Positions 46,693-59,210 of a DNA stretch of 64,000 nt are shown in pieces. Made by a program: the position numbers and the translations under genes. The notes beneath the pieces are model-generated. The model saw only the letters and a program-made list of their open reading frames with translations, had not been told where the DNA came from and ran no database searches. Origin of the DNA: Pseudomonas sp. R4-35-07 (GTDB lineage Bacteria; Pseudomonadota; Gammaproteobacteria; Pseudomonadales; Pseudomonadaceae); contig NZ_CP027732.1 of the NCBI RefSeq assembly GCF_003852235.1, positions 682,001 to 746,000 on the forward strand. Reading direction: 5' to 3'. Each line of letters starts with the position of its first letter. The first letter of the stretch is position 1.

Positions 46693-46716
46693 AACAAAGC
46701 CGCCCGAAGGCGGCTA
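46693..46716 (-). terminator. Intrinsic terminator of the aroQ-accB-accC operon
   Basis: On the minus strand, GCCGCC-TTCG-GGCGGC forms a 6-bp stem with a UUCG tetraloop (46699-46714), followed by TTTGTTGTTT. It starts 18 bases past the accC stop. Confidence 0.88.
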
Positions 46717-46731
46717 TGTTGGGTGGAGCAC

Positions 46732-48093
46732 TTACTGGTTGGCCAGCTTGTGTTCCAGGTAGTGAATGTTCACACCACCTTCGCAGAAGCCTTCATCACG
46801 CACCAGGTCCCGATGCAGCGGGATGTTGGTCTTGATGCCGTCGACCACGATTTCGTCCAGGGCGTTGCGCATGCGGGCCATGGCCTCGTCGCGGGTCGCG
46901 CCCCAGGTGATCAGCTTGCCGATCAGCGAGTCGTAGTTGGACGGAACCTTGTAGCCGCTGTACAGGTGCGAATCCACACGTACGCCGTTGCCGCCGGGCG
47001 CGTGGAAGTGCTTGACCAGGCCTGGGCTCGGCATAAAGGTTTGCGGGTCTTCGGCGTTGATCCGGCACTCCAGGGAGTGGCCGTGGATCTTCACGTCTTC
47101 CTGGGTGAAGGACAGCACGTTGCCGGCGGCGATGCTGAGCATCTCCTTGACGATATCGATACCGGTGACCATCTCCGACACCGGGTGCTCTACCTGCACG
47201 CGAGTGTTCATCTCGATGAAGTAGAAACGGCCGTTCTCGTAGAGGAACTCGAAAGTACCGGCGCCACGGTAGTTGATGTCGATGCACGCCTTGACGCAGC
47301 GCGCCAGGACTTCCTGGCGGGCTTTCTCGTCCAGGCCGGGTGCCGGGGCTTCTTCCAATACCTTCTGGTGACGACGCTGCAGCGAGCAATCGCGGTCGCC
47401 CAGGTGGATCGCATGGCCCTGGCCGTCGGACAGTACCTGCACTTCCACGTGACGTGGGTTGGTCAGGTACTTCTCCAGGTAGACCATCGGGTTGCCGAAC
47501 CAGGCAGCCGCTTCGGAGCGGGTCTGCTTGGCGGCTTCGATCAGTTCTTCTTCCTTGTGCACCACGCGCATGCCGCGACCACCACCGCCACCGGCGGCCT
47601 TGATGATCACCGGGTAGCCGACTTCACGACCGATGCGCAGAGCGGTTTCCTCGTCTTCCGGCAGCGGGCCGTCGGAGCCGGGAACGGTAGGCACGCCGGC
47701 GGCGATCATGGCGTCCTTGGCCGAGACCTTGTCGCCCATCAGGCGAATGGTTTCGGCTTTCGGGCCGATGAAGGCAAACCCGGATTTTTCCACCTGTTCG
47801 GCGAAATCGGCGTTTTCCGCGAGGAAGCCGTAGCCTGGGTGAATGCCATCGGCGCCGGTCACTTCGGCGGCAGCGATGATGTTCGAGACTTTCAGGTACG
47901 AGTTGGTCGCCAGGGGCGGGCCGATGCAGATGCTCTCGTCCGCCAGTTTCACGTGCATCAATTCGGTATCGGCCGTCGAGTAAACAGCGACGGTCTTGAT
48001 GCCCTCTTCCTTACAGGCGCGCAGGATACGCAGCGCGATCTCGCCGCGGTTGGCGATCAGGACTTTTTGCAGTTTCTTCGCAGGTTTCAACAT
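46732..48093 (-). CDS. accC: Acetyl-CoA carboxylase, biotin carboxylase subunit AccC
   Basis: AccC carboxylates biotin on AccB with ATP and bicarbonate, the first step of fatty acid synthesis. The 453-residue ATP-grasp protein has [31 protein letters not shown], the ATP loop [34 protein letters not shown] and [20 protein letters not shown]. The ATG at 48093 has GGAG eight bases upstream; it adds a few residues (MLKPAKKLQ) compared with the PAO1 protein. It follows accB by 17 bases. Confidence 0.98.
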   Translation of the reverse strand: MLKPAKKLQKVLIANRGEIALRILRACKEEGIKTVAVYSTADTELMHVKLADESICIGPPLATNSYLKVSNIIAAAEVTGADGIHPGYGFLAENADFAEQVEKSGFAFIGPKAETIRLMGDKVSAKDAMIAAGVPTVPGSDGPLPEDEETALRIGREVGYPVIIKAAGGGGGRGMRVVHKEEELIEAAKQTRSEAAAWFGNPMVYLEKYLTNPRHVEVQVLSDGQGHAIHLGDRDCSLQRRHQKVLEEAPAPGLDEKARQEVLARCVKACIDINYRGAGTFEFLYENGRFYFIEMNTRVQVEHPVSEMVTGIDIVKEMLSIAAGNVLSFTQEDVKIHGHSLECRINAEDPQTFMPSPGLVKHFHAPGGNGVRVDSHLYSGYKVPSNYDSLIGKLITWGATRDEAMARMRNALDEIVVDGIKTNIPLHRDLVRDEGFCEGGVNIHYLEHKLANQ

Positions 48094-48110
48094 CGAAGGC
48101 GCTCCGCGGT

Positions 48111-48572
48111 TCAAACGATGGTGAACAGCGGCTGGTCGTACTCAACCGGCTGACCGTTTTCTACCAGGATGGATTCGATGACGCCGGCTTTTTCAGCCGT
48201 GATGTGGTTCATCATCTTCATCGCTTCAACGATGCAGATGGTGTCGCCCACTTTCACGGTCTTGCCCACTTCAACGAAGGCTGGCGAGGTCGGTGCCGGG
48301 GTGCGGTAGAAAGTACCGACCATTGGCGACTTGACCACGAAACCGTTCAGCGCAGGGGCTGCTGGCGCCGCAGGCGCGGCGGCGGCTGGAGCGGCTGCAG
48401 GTGCGGCAGCGGCCGGAGCCGGCGCTTGCATCTGTGGCGCGTAGAACTGTTGAGCCGGGGTCTTGCTGTGACGGCTGATCCGTACGGACTCTTCGCCTTC
48501 CTTGATTTCTAGCTCGTCGATACCGGATTCTTCCAGCAGTTCGATCAGTTTCTTAACTTTACGGATATCCAT
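48111..48572 (-). CDS. accB: Biotin carboxyl carrier protein AccB
   Basis: AccB carries the biotin that shuttles CO2 from AccC to the carboxyltransferase. The 153-residue protein starts [23 protein letters not shown]. It has a flexible Ala/Pro linker (about 50-75) and the biotinyl domain with [10 protein letters not shown], where the central Lys is biotinylated. It stands between aroQ and accC, the standard order. Confidence 0.98.
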   Translation of the reverse strand: MDIRKVKKLIELLEESGIDELEIKEGEESVRISRHSKTPAQQFYAPQMQAPAPAAAAPAAAPAAAAPAAPAAPALNGFVVKSPMVGTFYRTPAPTSPAFVEVGKTVKVGDTICIVEAMKMMNHITAEKAGVIESILVENGQPVEYDQPLFTIV

Positions 48573-48596
48573 GAATCATCAACTCCCAAGGGTCGG

Positions 48597-49052
48597 TCAG
48601 GGGCGTTTAGCCTGTTCTTCAACGTGTTCCAGGGCGGCCTCCAGGGCCAGTCGGTAACCGCTGGCGCCAAGGCCGCAGATCACTCCTACCGCTACATCGG
48701 AGAAGTAAGAGTGATGGCGGAAAGCTTCGCGTTTGTGCACGTTCGATAAATGCACTTCGATGAATGGGATGCTCACCGCCAGCAGCGCGTCACGTAATGC
48801 AACGCTTGTGTGCGTAAAAGCGGCGGGATTGATCAGAATGAAATCCACGCCTTCGCCACGCGCGGCATGGATGCGATCAATCAATTCATACTCGGCATTG
48901 CTTTGCAGGTAGAGCAAATGGTGGCCGGCGACACGGGCCCGCTGTTCCAGATCGAGGTTGATCTGATCCAGGGTCACTGCCCCGTAGACGCCCGGTTCAC
49001 GGGTGCCGAGCAGGTTCAGGTTGGGTCCGTGAAGAACCAGTAAGGTCGCCAT
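48597..49052 (-). CDS. aroQ: Type II 3-dehydroquinate dehydratase AroQ
   Basis: AroQ dehydrates 3-dehydroquinate in the shikimate pathway. The 151-residue protein has [19 protein letters not shown] (catalytic Tyr in the flexible loop), [53 protein letters not shown]. The ATG at 49052 is preceded by AAGGAACAG. The gene is 24 bases upstream of accB, and the two are probably co-transcribed. Confidence 0.97.
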   Translation of the reverse strand: MATLLVLHGPNLNLLGTREPGVYGAVTLDQINLDLEQRARVAGHHLLYLQSNAEYELIDRIHAARGEGVDFILINPAAFTHTSVALRDALLAVSIPFIEVHLSNVHKREAFRHHSYFSDVAVGVICGLGASGYRLALEAALEHVEEQAKRP

Positions 49053-49215
49053 CGGCTGTTCCTTGTTATTGGTGGGGTACGGCAGAACCCGGCGACTATG
49101 CCGCAAAGCCTTTGTGACTGTCCAGTTCTATGCAGTAGCCAGCACGATTAGCGAGGATTGCGCGAAATTTGTGACTGAGGCCTGATATCTGGTCATGAAG
49201 CCCATGGAGATCAAA

Positions 49216-49305
49216 TGTGGGAGGGGGCTTGCTCCCGATTGCGGTGTATCAGTCAACACATGCAGTGGCTGACACACTGCTATCGGGGGCAAGCCCCCTC
49301 CCACA
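49216..49305. repeat. REP doublet between aroQ and the chemoreceptor gene
   Basis: This inward-facing GTGGGAGGGGGCTTGC pair occupies most of the 282-base gap. The aroQ promoter should lie in the rest, but no clear boxes were assigned. Confidence 0.93.
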
Positions 49306-49334
49306 TTTCGATCTTCACTGGGCGCAAGGTCCGG

Positions 49335-51308
49335 TCAGACCCGGAAGGCTTTCACAGCCGTATTGAGCTGCCCACCCAGCACCAGCAGATGCTCGCCCTG
49401 GCTGCGTCCCTGGCCGATACGCCGCAGGTTGTCTTCACCCAGTTGGTGAATTCTTTCGCTGTTGTCGCGAATCTCACTCACGGCCCCGCTTTGCTGTGCT
49501 GTCACGTCAGCGATGCGTACGGCGGTCGCGGAGATGGTCTGGATCGCCCCGACGATTTTATCCAGCGCGCCGTCGGCGGCCTGGGCTTGCTCGGCGGTGG
49601 CTTCGGCGTGTTCGACCTGCGCCCGCATGCCTTGCACCGATTGGTGGGCGGCGGTTTGCAGGCCGGCGATCAGGCCCTGGATTTCGGCGGTGGCGCCGGC
49701 GGTACGCTGGGCCAGGGAGCGCACTTCATCGGCGACCACCGCAAAACCGCGTCCGGCCTCACCGGCGCGAGCCGCTTCGATCGCTGCGTTGAGCGCCAGC
49801 AAGTTGGTCTGGTCGGCGATCGAGCGGATCACCGTGAGTACGCCGCCGATGGTCGCGGACTCTGCGGCGAGTTTCTCGATCATCTGCGCATTTTGCTGCA
49901 CTTCACCCACCAGGGCATGCAACCCGGCCAGGCTCAGGCCGATCACCCGCTGGCCTTGTTCCACGGCGACGCCGGCACTGCGACTCGCGCCTGCAGCCTG
50001 GCTGGCATCACCCGCCACTTGCTGGATGGTCGCCTCCAGTTCGCCCAGGGAGTCACGAATCTGCGCGGTGTCCCCGGCCTGGCGTTCGGCGCCGTCGTGC
50101 AAACCGCTGCTCAGTTCGGCCAGGGTGCGGCTGCTGCCGGCGACTTCTTCGGCATTGCCGCGGATCGTGCCGACGAGGTCCACCAGATAAGCGCGCAGGC
50201 GATTCAGCGAGGCTTCGATGTCGCGCAGTTCGCGGTTGGTCCTGCCCAAGGCGATCGGCTGGCTGAAGTTGCCTTCGGCCCAGGTGGACAGCGCCGGGGC
50301 GAGGTGGGTCAGCACCCGCGCCAGGCGGCGTTGCAGGGTATCGATCAACAGTGCGATCAGCAGGATCAGGCCAATCATCAGCCCCTGCATCAGGCGCACT
50401 TCGCCCTGGATGTTGGCGTGCTGTGCGCGCACCACCGGCTCCAGGCCGGCGATGGCTTGTCGCACGCGGGTGATCTTGATGTGTGTGGCGGCGGCGAGGT
50501 CGGTGCGTTGCTGGATCTGTTCGCGGGTGCGCTTGAGTTCGGCGGGGTAGCGAGTCAACAGGCTGTTGAGTTCACGCTTGAGGTCGACGCCGGTGTCCTG
50601 GGCTTCGGTTTTTTCAGCGTTTTCCAGGCCCATCAACGCGGAAAAATCGTCGCTGCTGGAGTCGGCACTGGCCTTCACCCCGAGCAAAGGCAACTGCGCC
50701 AACAGGTCGGCCTGGGTACGAATGTTGGTGATTTCACGCTCGACATCATCCGCCAATTCGGCGCGACCGCTGCTCACCAGTTTGTCCCGTGCCAGGGACA
50801 GCTTGCCCAGGTGTTGCGCGGCGGCCAGCAGTGGCGGCAGATAGCGCGCCGCGTCCGGGGCATTCACGGCGCTGGCGTACTGGCTCAGTTGCTCCAGGTT
50901 CGCCCCCAGCTCGCGTTCGGCCTGCAATAACAGCGCTTGCGGGTCGCCGGCCAGTTTGCCGGCGGCGAGCAGGTCGGTTTTGCTGAAAGCGTCCAGGTCC
51001 GTAAGACTGGGGCGCAGGTTCTGGGCCAACTCTGGCGGCAATGAATCGAGCTGCTGCTGCAGGCTTTCCAGGCTCTGGCCGGCGCTGCTCAAACGCAGGG
51101 CATCGCCGCTGGCCAGGTAGTCGTCGATATTGCGTGCGACCTGATTCTCGAAGGCCTGGGACAGCCCCAGATAGCGCTCCATCAACAGGTACGGGCGCTC
51201 CAGTGCTCGTTGCGACCACCACAGCGTCGCCCCAAGTGCCAGGCACACGGCCACCAACAAAAGGGTATTGAGATTGGTCAGCAGCTTCAGGCGCATGCGT
51301 GGTTTCAA
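49335..51308 (-). CDS. Methyl-accepting chemotaxis protein (CtpL-like)
   Basis: The 657-residue protein has an N-terminal transmembrane helix (about 9-30), a long helical periplasmic region of about 310 residues and a second helix (about 345-365). HAMP and signalling domains follow, with the highly conserved hairpin tip [18 protein letters not shown]. The periplasmic domain is the helical-bimodular type. By position it matches PAO1 CtpL (PA4844), a receptor for inorganic phosphate chemotaxis, but the ligand is not shown here. An alternative start is the ATG at 51299. Confidence 0.9.
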   Translation of the reverse strand: MKPRMRLKLLTNLNTLLLVAVCLALGATLWWSQRALERPYLLMERYLGLSQAFENQVARNIDDYLASGDALRLSSAGQSLESLQQQLDSLPPELAQNLRPSLTDLDAFSKTDLLAAGKLAGDPQALLLQAERELGANLEQLSQYASAVNAPDAARYLPPLLAAAQHLGKLSLARDKLVSSGRAELADDVEREITNIRTQADLLAQLPLLGVKASADSSSDDFSALMGLENAEKTEAQDTGVDLKRELNSLLTRYPAELKRTREQIQQRTDLAAATHIKITRVRQAIAGLEPVVRAQHANIQGEVRLMQGLMIGLILLIALLIDTLQRRLARVLTHLAPALSTWAEGNFSQPIALGRTNRELRDIEASLNRLRAYLVDLVGTIRGNAEEVAGSSRTLAELSSGLHDGAERQAGDTAQIRDSLGELEATIQQVAGDASQAAGASRSAGVAVEQGQRVIGLSLAGLHALVGEVQQNAQMIEKLAAESATIGGVLTVIRSIADQTNLLALNAAIEAARAGEAGRGFAVVADEVRSLAQRTAGATAEIQGLIAGLQTAAHQSVQGMRAQVEHAEATAEQAQAADGALDKIVGAIQTISATAVRIADVTAQQSGAVSEIRDNSERIHQLGEDNLRRIGQGRSQGEHLLVLGGQLNTAVKAFRV

Positions 51309-51349
51309 CCGACAGCAAAAGATAAGTGCCTGAAGTTATTGCGTTTACA

Positions 51350-53020
51350 TTACAAAGTTATGACCGAATCAGTGGATTCCGGTGAAAAGATGGCACTTTG
51401 CTTTGATGTGCGAGCGGCTTGCACGCGGTTACGTCCGGCATGCTTGGCGCGGTACAGCGCCTCATCGGCCTGGGCGGCCATCGTCAGGCTGTCGGAACCG
51501 TCGCACAGCTCCACCAGCCCGGCGCTGAAGGTGCACCATAAATCCTGGGGTTGGGCCGGGTAGTGGATTTCCGCAAAACGCCCACGAATTTCGTCCAGCA
51601 CTTTGCAGGCCGATTCGAGGTCGGTGTCGGGCATCACGATGGCGAATTCTTCACCGCCATAGCGGCCAATATAGTCGCTCTTGCGCAAACGCTGCTTGAG
51701 AAACAACGCCAGGCTTTTGATCACGCGGTCGCCCATGGGGTGACCGTGGCTGTCATTGACCCGCTTGAAGTGGTCAATATCGAGCATGGCAAAGCTCAGC
51801 GGCTTGTTCTCGCGGCGGGCGCGGAAGCTGCAGTCTTCGAGCAATTGCAGGATATGCGTGTGGTTGTACAGCCCGGTCAGGCTGTCGCGCACCATCCGCG
51901 CTTTCAAATTGCGCGCACGCGCCGCACGGTTGCGCACGGTGGTGATCAGGTGGCGCGGCTTGATCGGCTTGGTCAGGAAGTCGTCACCGCCTTCGCTCAT
52001 TGCATCCAGCTGTTTGTCCAGGTCGTCTTCGGCCGACAGGTAGATGATCGGTACGCTGACATAACGGTCGTTGTGACGAATCACCTTGGCCAACTCGGTG
52101 CCGGTGCAGGCGGGCATGTACATGTCGAGGATGATCAGGTCGGGCTGGAAGTCGGCCAGTTCGGCCATGGCCCGGATCGGCTCGATCAACGTGCGGGTGA
52201 CGATGCCGGCGCTGTTGAGCAGACGCTCGGTGTGCAACGCCTGGGCGCGGGAGTCGTCAATGATCAGCACTTTATACGGCTCATATTGAGCCACGCAGGT
52301 CAGCACTTCGATCTTTTCCAGCAGGCTCGAGGCCTCCAGCGTGCCGGTCAGGAATTCTTCACCGCCGGCGCGCACGGCGGCCAGGCGGGTCGGGGTGTCG
52401 GTTTCATGCAGGCTGAAAAACAGCAGCGGCAGCTTTTGCTCCAGGCCTTCCTGGGCTTCGGCAGCCAGTTTCAGGCCTAGGCCGGTGCCGCAGAAATCCA
52501 CGTCCATTACGATGGCCGACGGCAGGCGCTCGGCCATGGCGGCGCGAAAGGCTGCGACGCTGTCCAGGGACTGGGCGCTCATGCCAAAGAATTCCAACTG
52601 CTTGGCCAGGCGCTCGGCGCGGTTGTGGTCGGCCAGCATCACGTAGATCGGCTTGCGCATCGGCGGCAGCAGGGTTTGTTCCAGCTGATCGCCCTGGCGC
52701 AGCCCGGTGCGCGACAAGCGCTGCATCAAGCGATTGAGCTCGGTGATCAATTGGCTGCTCAGGCGCCCGCGGTTTTCATCCACCGCTTTGAGGGACTCGC
52801 CAATGTGCTGGGCCAGTTGGCGGTGTTCGGGCTGTTCGAAACGCTCGGCAAAGCGTTGCAGGCGCAGATTGGCTTCATTGAGCTCGGAGAAATCCGCGTT
52901 GGACCATTCGCTACGCTGCAGGCGCTGCCAGATCTCAAGAATTTGACGTGCCTGATGAATTACCCGCTGGGCAAAGTGCTGCTTGAGACGCTCGCGGCTG
53001 GGGTCTTCTGACTCGGTCAT
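51350..53020 (-). CDS. gcbA: GcbA-type diguanylate cyclase response regulator
   Basis: The enzyme makes cyclic di-GMP; GcbA promotes surface attachment in P. fluorescens. From the ATG at 53020 it has 556 residues. An N-terminal helical part is followed by a first receiver domain (PIYVMLADHNR...VMDVDFCG), a second receiver (KVLIIDDSRAQ...ILDMYMPACTG) and a GGDEF domain with RYGGEEF. An RxxD inhibitory site (RKSD) lies five residues before the active site. No start has a good ribosome binding site; the frame is open to 53101 and MHPHSSQDM (53044) is another option. Confidence 0.9.
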   Translation of the reverse strand: MTESEDPSRERLKQHFAQRVIHQARQILEIWQRLQRSEWSNADFSELNEANLRLQRFAERFEQPEHRQLAQHIGESLKAVDENRGRLSSQLITELNRLMQRLSRTGLRQGDQLEQTLLPPMRKPIYVMLADHNRAERLAKQLEFFGMSAQSLDSVAAFRAAMAERLPSAIVMDVDFCGTGLGLKLAAEAQEGLEQKLPLLFFSLHETDTPTRLAAVRAGGEEFLTGTLEASSLLEKIEVLTCVAQYEPYKVLIIDDSRAQALHTERLLNSAGIVTRTLIEPIRAMAELADFQPDLIILDMYMPACTGTELAKVIRHNDRYVSVPIIYLSAEDDLDKQLDAMSEGGDDFLTKPIKPRHLITTVRNRAARARNLKARMVRDSLTGLYNHTHILQLLEDCSFRARRENKPLSFAMLDIDHFKRVNDSHGHPMGDRVIKSLALFLKQRLRKSDYIGRYGGEEFAIVMPDTDLESACKVLDEIRGRFAEIHYPAQPQDLWCTFSAGLVELCDGSDSLTMAAQADEALYRAKHAGRNRVQAARTSKQSAIFSPESTDSVITL

Positions 53021-53317
53021 ATCCTGACTACTGTGCGGGTGCATGCTGAGGTCGACTGATGGCTCTATGCTAGCATCTCTTTTCTGCTGCATGAGTGTCA
53101 TACGTCAATTAAGTACGTGTCTGCGGTATTCATTTTTTGACCTCGTGGTCGCGCTGTGTAAAAAGCGTGCATCCTTTATAGTCCAACCTTCGGTATGCGC
53201 CAATTTGGTTTAAAAGCCCGCACCGATGGGCACGATGGGGTAGGGTTGTGGTCGGAATGTTTGACCGCACCCGGACAATTGATGTGCATGAACTCAAGTG
53301 ATTGAAAGGATATCGCC

Positions 53318-54385
53318 ATGCTGGACTGGAAAAACCGCGAAGGCAGTGCCAAAGGCCCCGCCCCTGAGCCCAAGTCGGCCAACCGCAGCTACGTTCGCAA
53401 CCTGCTGATGAGCCGCGCCTTGCTCAGCGTGATCTGCTTGTACTTGCTGGTCACCGGTGGCCTGGGTTGGTATTGGAGCCAGGAACCGGCGCTGTTCCCG
53501 GTCCAGCAAAACGCCCAGCTGGCCGCCGAGAAGGAAGGCAAGCAGATGGTGATCGGCTACACCACCGTCGAAACCCTGAAAACCGTGGTCGGCACTTTGC
53601 TGAACAAGCCAGGTGGCTACATTTCTAATGACCGTTTCCCGCCAGGCCTGTGGATGGACAACATGCCCAGCTGGGAGTACGGCGTGCTGGTGCAGGTGCG
53701 TGACCTGACCCGTGCCCTGCGCAAAGACTTCGCCCGTTCCCAGTCGCAGTCGGCAGAAGACGCTGACCTGGCCAAGGCCGAGCCGCGTTTCAACTTCGAC
53801 AACAAGAGCTGGGTGCTGCCGTCCAGCGAGTCGGAATACCAGGAAGGCATCAACTCCCTGAATCGCTACGAAGCACGCCTGTCCGACCCGAACCAGAAGG
53901 GCGCGCTGTTCTATTCCCGCGCCGACAACCTGAATAACTGGCTGGGCGATGTCGCCACCCGCCTGGGTTCGCTGTCGCAGCGCCTGTCGGCCAGCGTGGG
54001 CCGGGTCAAGCTGAACACCGCGCTGAAAACTGAAGCGCTGGCGCCGGGTGAAGTGCCGCAGGTCGATGAGGAAGTGGTGGAAACCCCCTGGATGCAGATC
54101 GACAACGTGTTCTACGAGGCCCGTGGCCAAGCGTGGGCGCTGTCCCACCTGCTGCGCGCCATCGAAGTCGATTTCGCCGATGTGCTGGCCAAGAAAAACG
54201 CCACCGTCAGCGTGCGCCAGATCATTCGTGAGCTGGAGGCCTCGCAGGAACCGGTTTGGAGCCCGATGATTCTCAATGGCAGTGGCTTCGGGGTACTGGC
54301 GAACCATTCGCTGGTAATGGCCAACTACATTTCCCGGGCCAACGCTGCGGTGATCGATTTGCGTCAGCTTCTCAACCAGGGTTGA
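53318..54385 (+). CDS. DUF2333 family membrane-anchored protein
   Basis: The 355-residue protein has one N-terminal transmembrane helix (ALLSVICLYLLVTGGLGWYW, about 34-53). A mostly helical periplasmic part follows, with GYTTVETLKTVVGTLLNKPGGYISNDRFPPG, the DUF2333 signature. Its function is unknown. The ATG at 53318 has AAGGAT upstream. Its stop overlaps the start of the Nudix gene (TGATG). Confidence 0.92.
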   Translation: MLDWKNREGSAKGPAPEPKSANRSYVRNLLMSRALLSVICLYLLVTGGLGWYWSQEPALFPVQQNAQLAAEKEGKQMVIGYTTVETLKTVVGTLLNKPGGYISNDRFPPGLWMDNMPSWEYGVLVQVRDLTRALRKDFARSQSQSAEDADLAKAEPRFNFDNKSWVLPSSESEYQEGINSLNRYEARLSDPNQKGALFYSRADNLNNWLGDVATRLGSLSQRLSASVGRVKLNTALKTEALAPGEVPQVDEEVVETPWMQIDNVFYEARGQAWALSHLLRAIEVDFADVLAKKNATVSVRQIIRELEASQEPVWSPMILNGSGFGVLANHSLVMANYISRANAAVIDLRQLLNQG

Positions 54386-54924
54386 TGATGGACGCTACTC
54401 AAAGGGAGGCCGCCCACCGGGTAGCCTCCGATGCTGAACTGATCTGTTGGGTCGACGAGCAGGACAACCTGCTCGGCCACCTGGTCAGGTCCGATCTTCG
54501 CCGGCGTGGCTTGATCGGCCGTTGCACCTTCATATTCCTGTTCAATACCAAGGGTGAGTTGTGCGTGCATCGGCGCACCCTGAGCAAAGCGCTGTATCCA
54601 GGGTTCTGGGACACGGCCGCGGGCGGGATGGTCGCGGCAGGGGAAACCTATGCCGATTCGGCGGCCCGTGAGCTTGCAGAAGAACTCGGCGTCAGCGGCG
54701 TGGAATTGACCGAACATGACCATTTCTATTTCGAAGACGGCGACAGCAGGCTTTGGTGCACCTCCTACTCTGCGGTATGGGACGGGCCACTGTGCCTGCA
54801 GCCCGAAGAAGTCATGGAAGCGCGCTTCCTGCCGGTTGAAACGGTGTTGAGCGAGGCGAAACACAAGTCTTACTGCCCGGACGCTCAAGAGGGCCTGCGG
54901 CGCTATCTGGCGTTGCGTCGCTAA
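54385..54924 (+). CDS. Nudix hydrolase
   Basis: The 179-residue protein has a complete Nudix box, GGMVAAGETYADSAARELAEELG (about residues 80-102), with the REL..EE metal-binding core. It begins MMDATQREAAHRVASDAELICWVDE, typical of the YfcD/IDI-like group, which includes isopentenyl diphosphate isomerase relatives. The substrate is not known. The start overlaps the DUF2333 stop; a second ATG follows at once. Confidence 0.92.
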   Translation: MMDATQREAAHRVASDAELICWVDEQDNLLGHLVRSDLRRRGLIGRCTFIFLFNTKGELCVHRRTLSKALYPGFWDTAAGGMVAAGETYADSAARELAEELGVSGVELTEHDHFYFEDGDSRLWCTSYSAVWDGPLCLQPEEVMEARFLPVETVLSEAKHKSYCPDAQEGLRRYLALRR

Positions 54925-55012
54925 AGTTGCATGAAATGGCGCCATTTGGCCCTTAGCAACTTGGCTTTTTGCCGTTACACTGCGCCACTTTTCATCCCCT
55001 AGAGGATTGCCG

Positions 55013-55384
55013 GTGGCCAAGAAAGCCGCATCCTTCGCCGCCCTGGGTGGCCTGGTATTTTCCACCGACGCAGGTCGACACTGCCCGGACTGTCGTCAGC
55101 CCGTGGATTCGTGCACCTGCAAAAACACCCTGATTCCCGAAGGCGACGGCATTGCCCGCGTACGCCGCGAGAGCAAAGGCCGTGGCGGCAAGACGGTGAC
55201 CACCATCACCGGCGTGCCGCTGGCCGAAGACGCGCTCAAGGAGCTTGCCACCGCGCTGAAAAAGCGCTGCGGCACGGGTGGCGCGTTGAAAGACGGGGTC
55301 ATCGAAATCCAGGGCGATCACGTCGAACTGCTGTTGGCCGAGTTGATCAAGCTCGGTTACAAGGCCAAGAAGTCCGGCGGCTGA
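55013..55384 (+). CDS. Sui1/YciH-type translation factor
   Basis: The 123-residue protein has a short N-terminal part with CPDC...CTC (two CxC/CxxC pairs, a possible zinc site). A SUI1/eIF1 domain follows (VRRESKGRGGKTVTTITGVPL, KKRCGTGGALKDGVIEIQGDHVELL). YciH affects start-codon fidelity in E. coli. The GTG at 55013 has AGGA six bases upstream and was chosen over the TTG at 55007. Confidence 0.93.
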   Translation: MAKKAASFAALGGLVFSTDAGRHCPDCRQPVDSCTCKNTLIPEGDGIARVRRESKGRGGKTVTTITGVPLAEDALKELATALKKRCGTGGALKDGVIEIQGDHVELLLAELIKLGYKAKKSGG

Positions 55385-55526
55385 AAGCCTCTTCCCAACC
55401 TGTGTCTAAACTCTGTCCTGCAAGCGAGGTCTACCTCCCTCACAGGCAAATCGTCATTTTCATTCTTTAGACTGCGCCAGCCTCCGCTTGAGGTGGCGCC
55501 TTCGCCTTCATTTATAGGGGACTTCG

Positions 55527-57440
<1,914 letters not shown>

Positions 57441-57463
57441 TAGCAGCTGATATAGCTCTAAAA

Positions 57464-57553
57464 ATGTGGGAGGGGGCTTGCCCCCGATAGCAGTGGATCA
57501 GTCAGAGCATTAGTGGCTGACACACCGCAATCGGGAGCAAGCCCCCTCCCACA
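57464..57553. repeat. REP doublet after speA
   Basis: This inward-facing GTGGGAGGGGGCTTGCCCCC pair lies between the convergent speA and MATE genes. Confidence 0.93.
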
Positions 57554-57569
57554 TTTGGATTGCATTTCT

Positions 57570-58913
57570 TCAGTTGGCGCCCAGCCACAGTCCTTGCCGA
57601 TTCAACCGCCACGCAATCGCCCACAGCGTCAAACTGCGCACTGCCATGAACACCAGGAAGGTTATCCACAACCCGTGGTTACCCAACCCCTGCAGTGCCC
57701 AGGCGATCGGCAGCACCAACAGCACCGTCAGCAACATCCCATTGCGCATTTCCCGCGCCCGCGTTGCGCCGATAAACAGCCCATCCAGTAAATAACTCCA
57801 CACCGCAATCAACGGCAATACCGCGAGGTAGGGCAGGTAGATATCGGCGGTTTCGCGCACGCTGGGGATATCCGTCTGCATGGCGATAAACACATGGCCG
57901 CCGAAGGTAAAGAGCAATGCGAAGCCCAGGCTGGCGATCAATGACCAGCCACAGGCCACCACCAATGAACGTCTCAACGCCTGGCGATCATGCGCACCGA
58001 TGGCGTGGCCGCACAGGGCTTCCACCGCGTGGGCCAGGCCGTCCAAAGCGTGAGCAGTCAGCAGAAGGCCGTTGAGCAACAGCGCATTGGCCGCCACGGT
58101 GGCATCGCCCAGGCGCGCACCTTGTACGGTGATCATGAAAAACACCGATTGCAACGCCAGGCTGCGGATAAAGATGTCGCGGTTCACCGCCAGCAGCGGG
58201 CGCCAGCTTTCCCATCGCTTCAATGCGGCCCAGGCGATATAACCGGGGTAGGCGCGCAGGGCTTTTTGCGTGAGGGCCAGGCCGAGCAGGGCGCCGGTCC
58301 ACTCGGCGATCACCGAGGCCCGGGCCGAACCGACCACGCCCCAGTCCAGGCCGAGTACGAACCACAGGTTCAGCGCGATATTGACCAGGTTGGTGGTCAG
58401 CAGAATCGCCAGCGGCGCACGGGCGTTCTGGGTGCCGAGGAACCAGCCGACCAGCGCATAACTGGCCAGTGCCGCAGGCAGACCAAACAGGCGCGTATGG
58501 AAGAATTCGCGGGTCAGCTGGTTCAGTTCGGCGGAGGGCTGCATCCACTCCAGGGCCAGGTGGCTCAGCGGAATACCCACGGTGCCGAGCAACATCGCCA
58601 ACCCCAGCGCCAGCAACAAACCCTGCAGCAGGATCTGGCGCAAGGCCGCGCCGTCATTACGCCCGGCGGCCTGGGCGGCAAAACCGGTGGAGCCCATGCG
58701 CAGGAAACCCATGGCCCAGGCGAGAAAGGTATACAGGCTGGCCCCGACGGCCACGGCGCCCAGTTGGTGAGCGTGGGGCAGGTGGCCGATGACCATGCTG
58801 TCGACCAGGGCTACCAGCGGCACGGAGATATTCGACAGGATCATCGGCGCGGCCAGGGCCCAGACACGGCGATGGGTGGGGCGGTGGCGCCAGTCGGCGA
58901 GCAGGGTGGTCAT
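57570..58913 (-). CDS. MATE family efflux transporter (DinF-like)
   Basis: The 447-residue protein has 12 predicted transmembrane helices. It begins HRRVWALAAPMILSNISVPLVALVDSMVIGHL, the MATE N-terminal signature, and has the internal repeat typical of the fold. MATE proteins expel cationic drugs using sodium or protons; the closest subfamily looks like DinF. The ATG at 58913 follows AAGGAGCC; the frame upstream to 58937 is not needed. Confidence 0.9.
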   Translation of the reverse strand: MTTLLADWRHRPTHRRVWALAAPMILSNISVPLVALVDSMVIGHLPHAHQLGAVAVGASLYTFLAWAMGFLRMGSTGFAAQAAGRNDGAALRQILLQGLLLALGLAMLLGTVGIPLSHLALEWMQPSAELNQLTREFFHTRLFGLPAALASYALVGWFLGTQNARAPLAILLTTNLVNIALNLWFVLGLDWGVVGSARASVIAEWTGALLGLALTQKALRAYPGYIAWAALKRWESWRPLLAVNRDIFIRSLALQSVFFMITVQGARLGDATVAANALLLNGLLLTAHALDGLAHAVEALCGHAIGAHDRQALRRSLVVACGWSLIASLGFALLFTFGGHVFIAMQTDIPSVRETADIYLPYLAVLPLIAVWSYLLDGLFIGATRAREMRNGMLLTVLLVLPIAWALQGLGNHGLWITFLVFMAVRSLTLWAIAWRLNRQGLWLGAN

Positions 58914-58970
58914 GAAGGCTCCTTGGTGGAGCGGCATTGTACCCGGCCCTTAGTCGCACAGCAGATCCAA

Positions 58971-59059
58971 TGTGGGAGGGGGCTTGCCCCCGATGGCGGT
59001 ATATCAGCAAAAAATTTGTTGCCTGACACTCTGCTATCGGGGGCAAGCCCCCTCCCACA
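58971..59059. repeat. REP doublet upstream of the alpha-2-macroglobulin gene
   Basis: This inward-facing GTGGGAGGGGGCTTGCCCCC pair lies in the 297-base divergent gap between the MATE and macroglobulin genes. The promoter of the latter is probably between 59060 and 59200; TATATAGTT at about 59169 is a possible -10 region. Confidence 0.92.
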
Positions 59060-59210
59060 TTTTGATCACCTATGTGTGAGATTTGGCTGGAGCTTGAGTC
59101 CGTCGAGAACCCGCCCCACCCTCTGTCGGTCAATGTGATCGCCGCCACAGCGGCCTGGCCGGCGCTGATATATAGTTCACCCCCCGGTTTCCTCTGACGA
59201 CGAGTGCCCC

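Noticed and set aside
49215..50930. Plus-strand open frame of 571 codons
   Set aside because: Starts inside a REP doublet and runs opposite the chemoreceptor gene.
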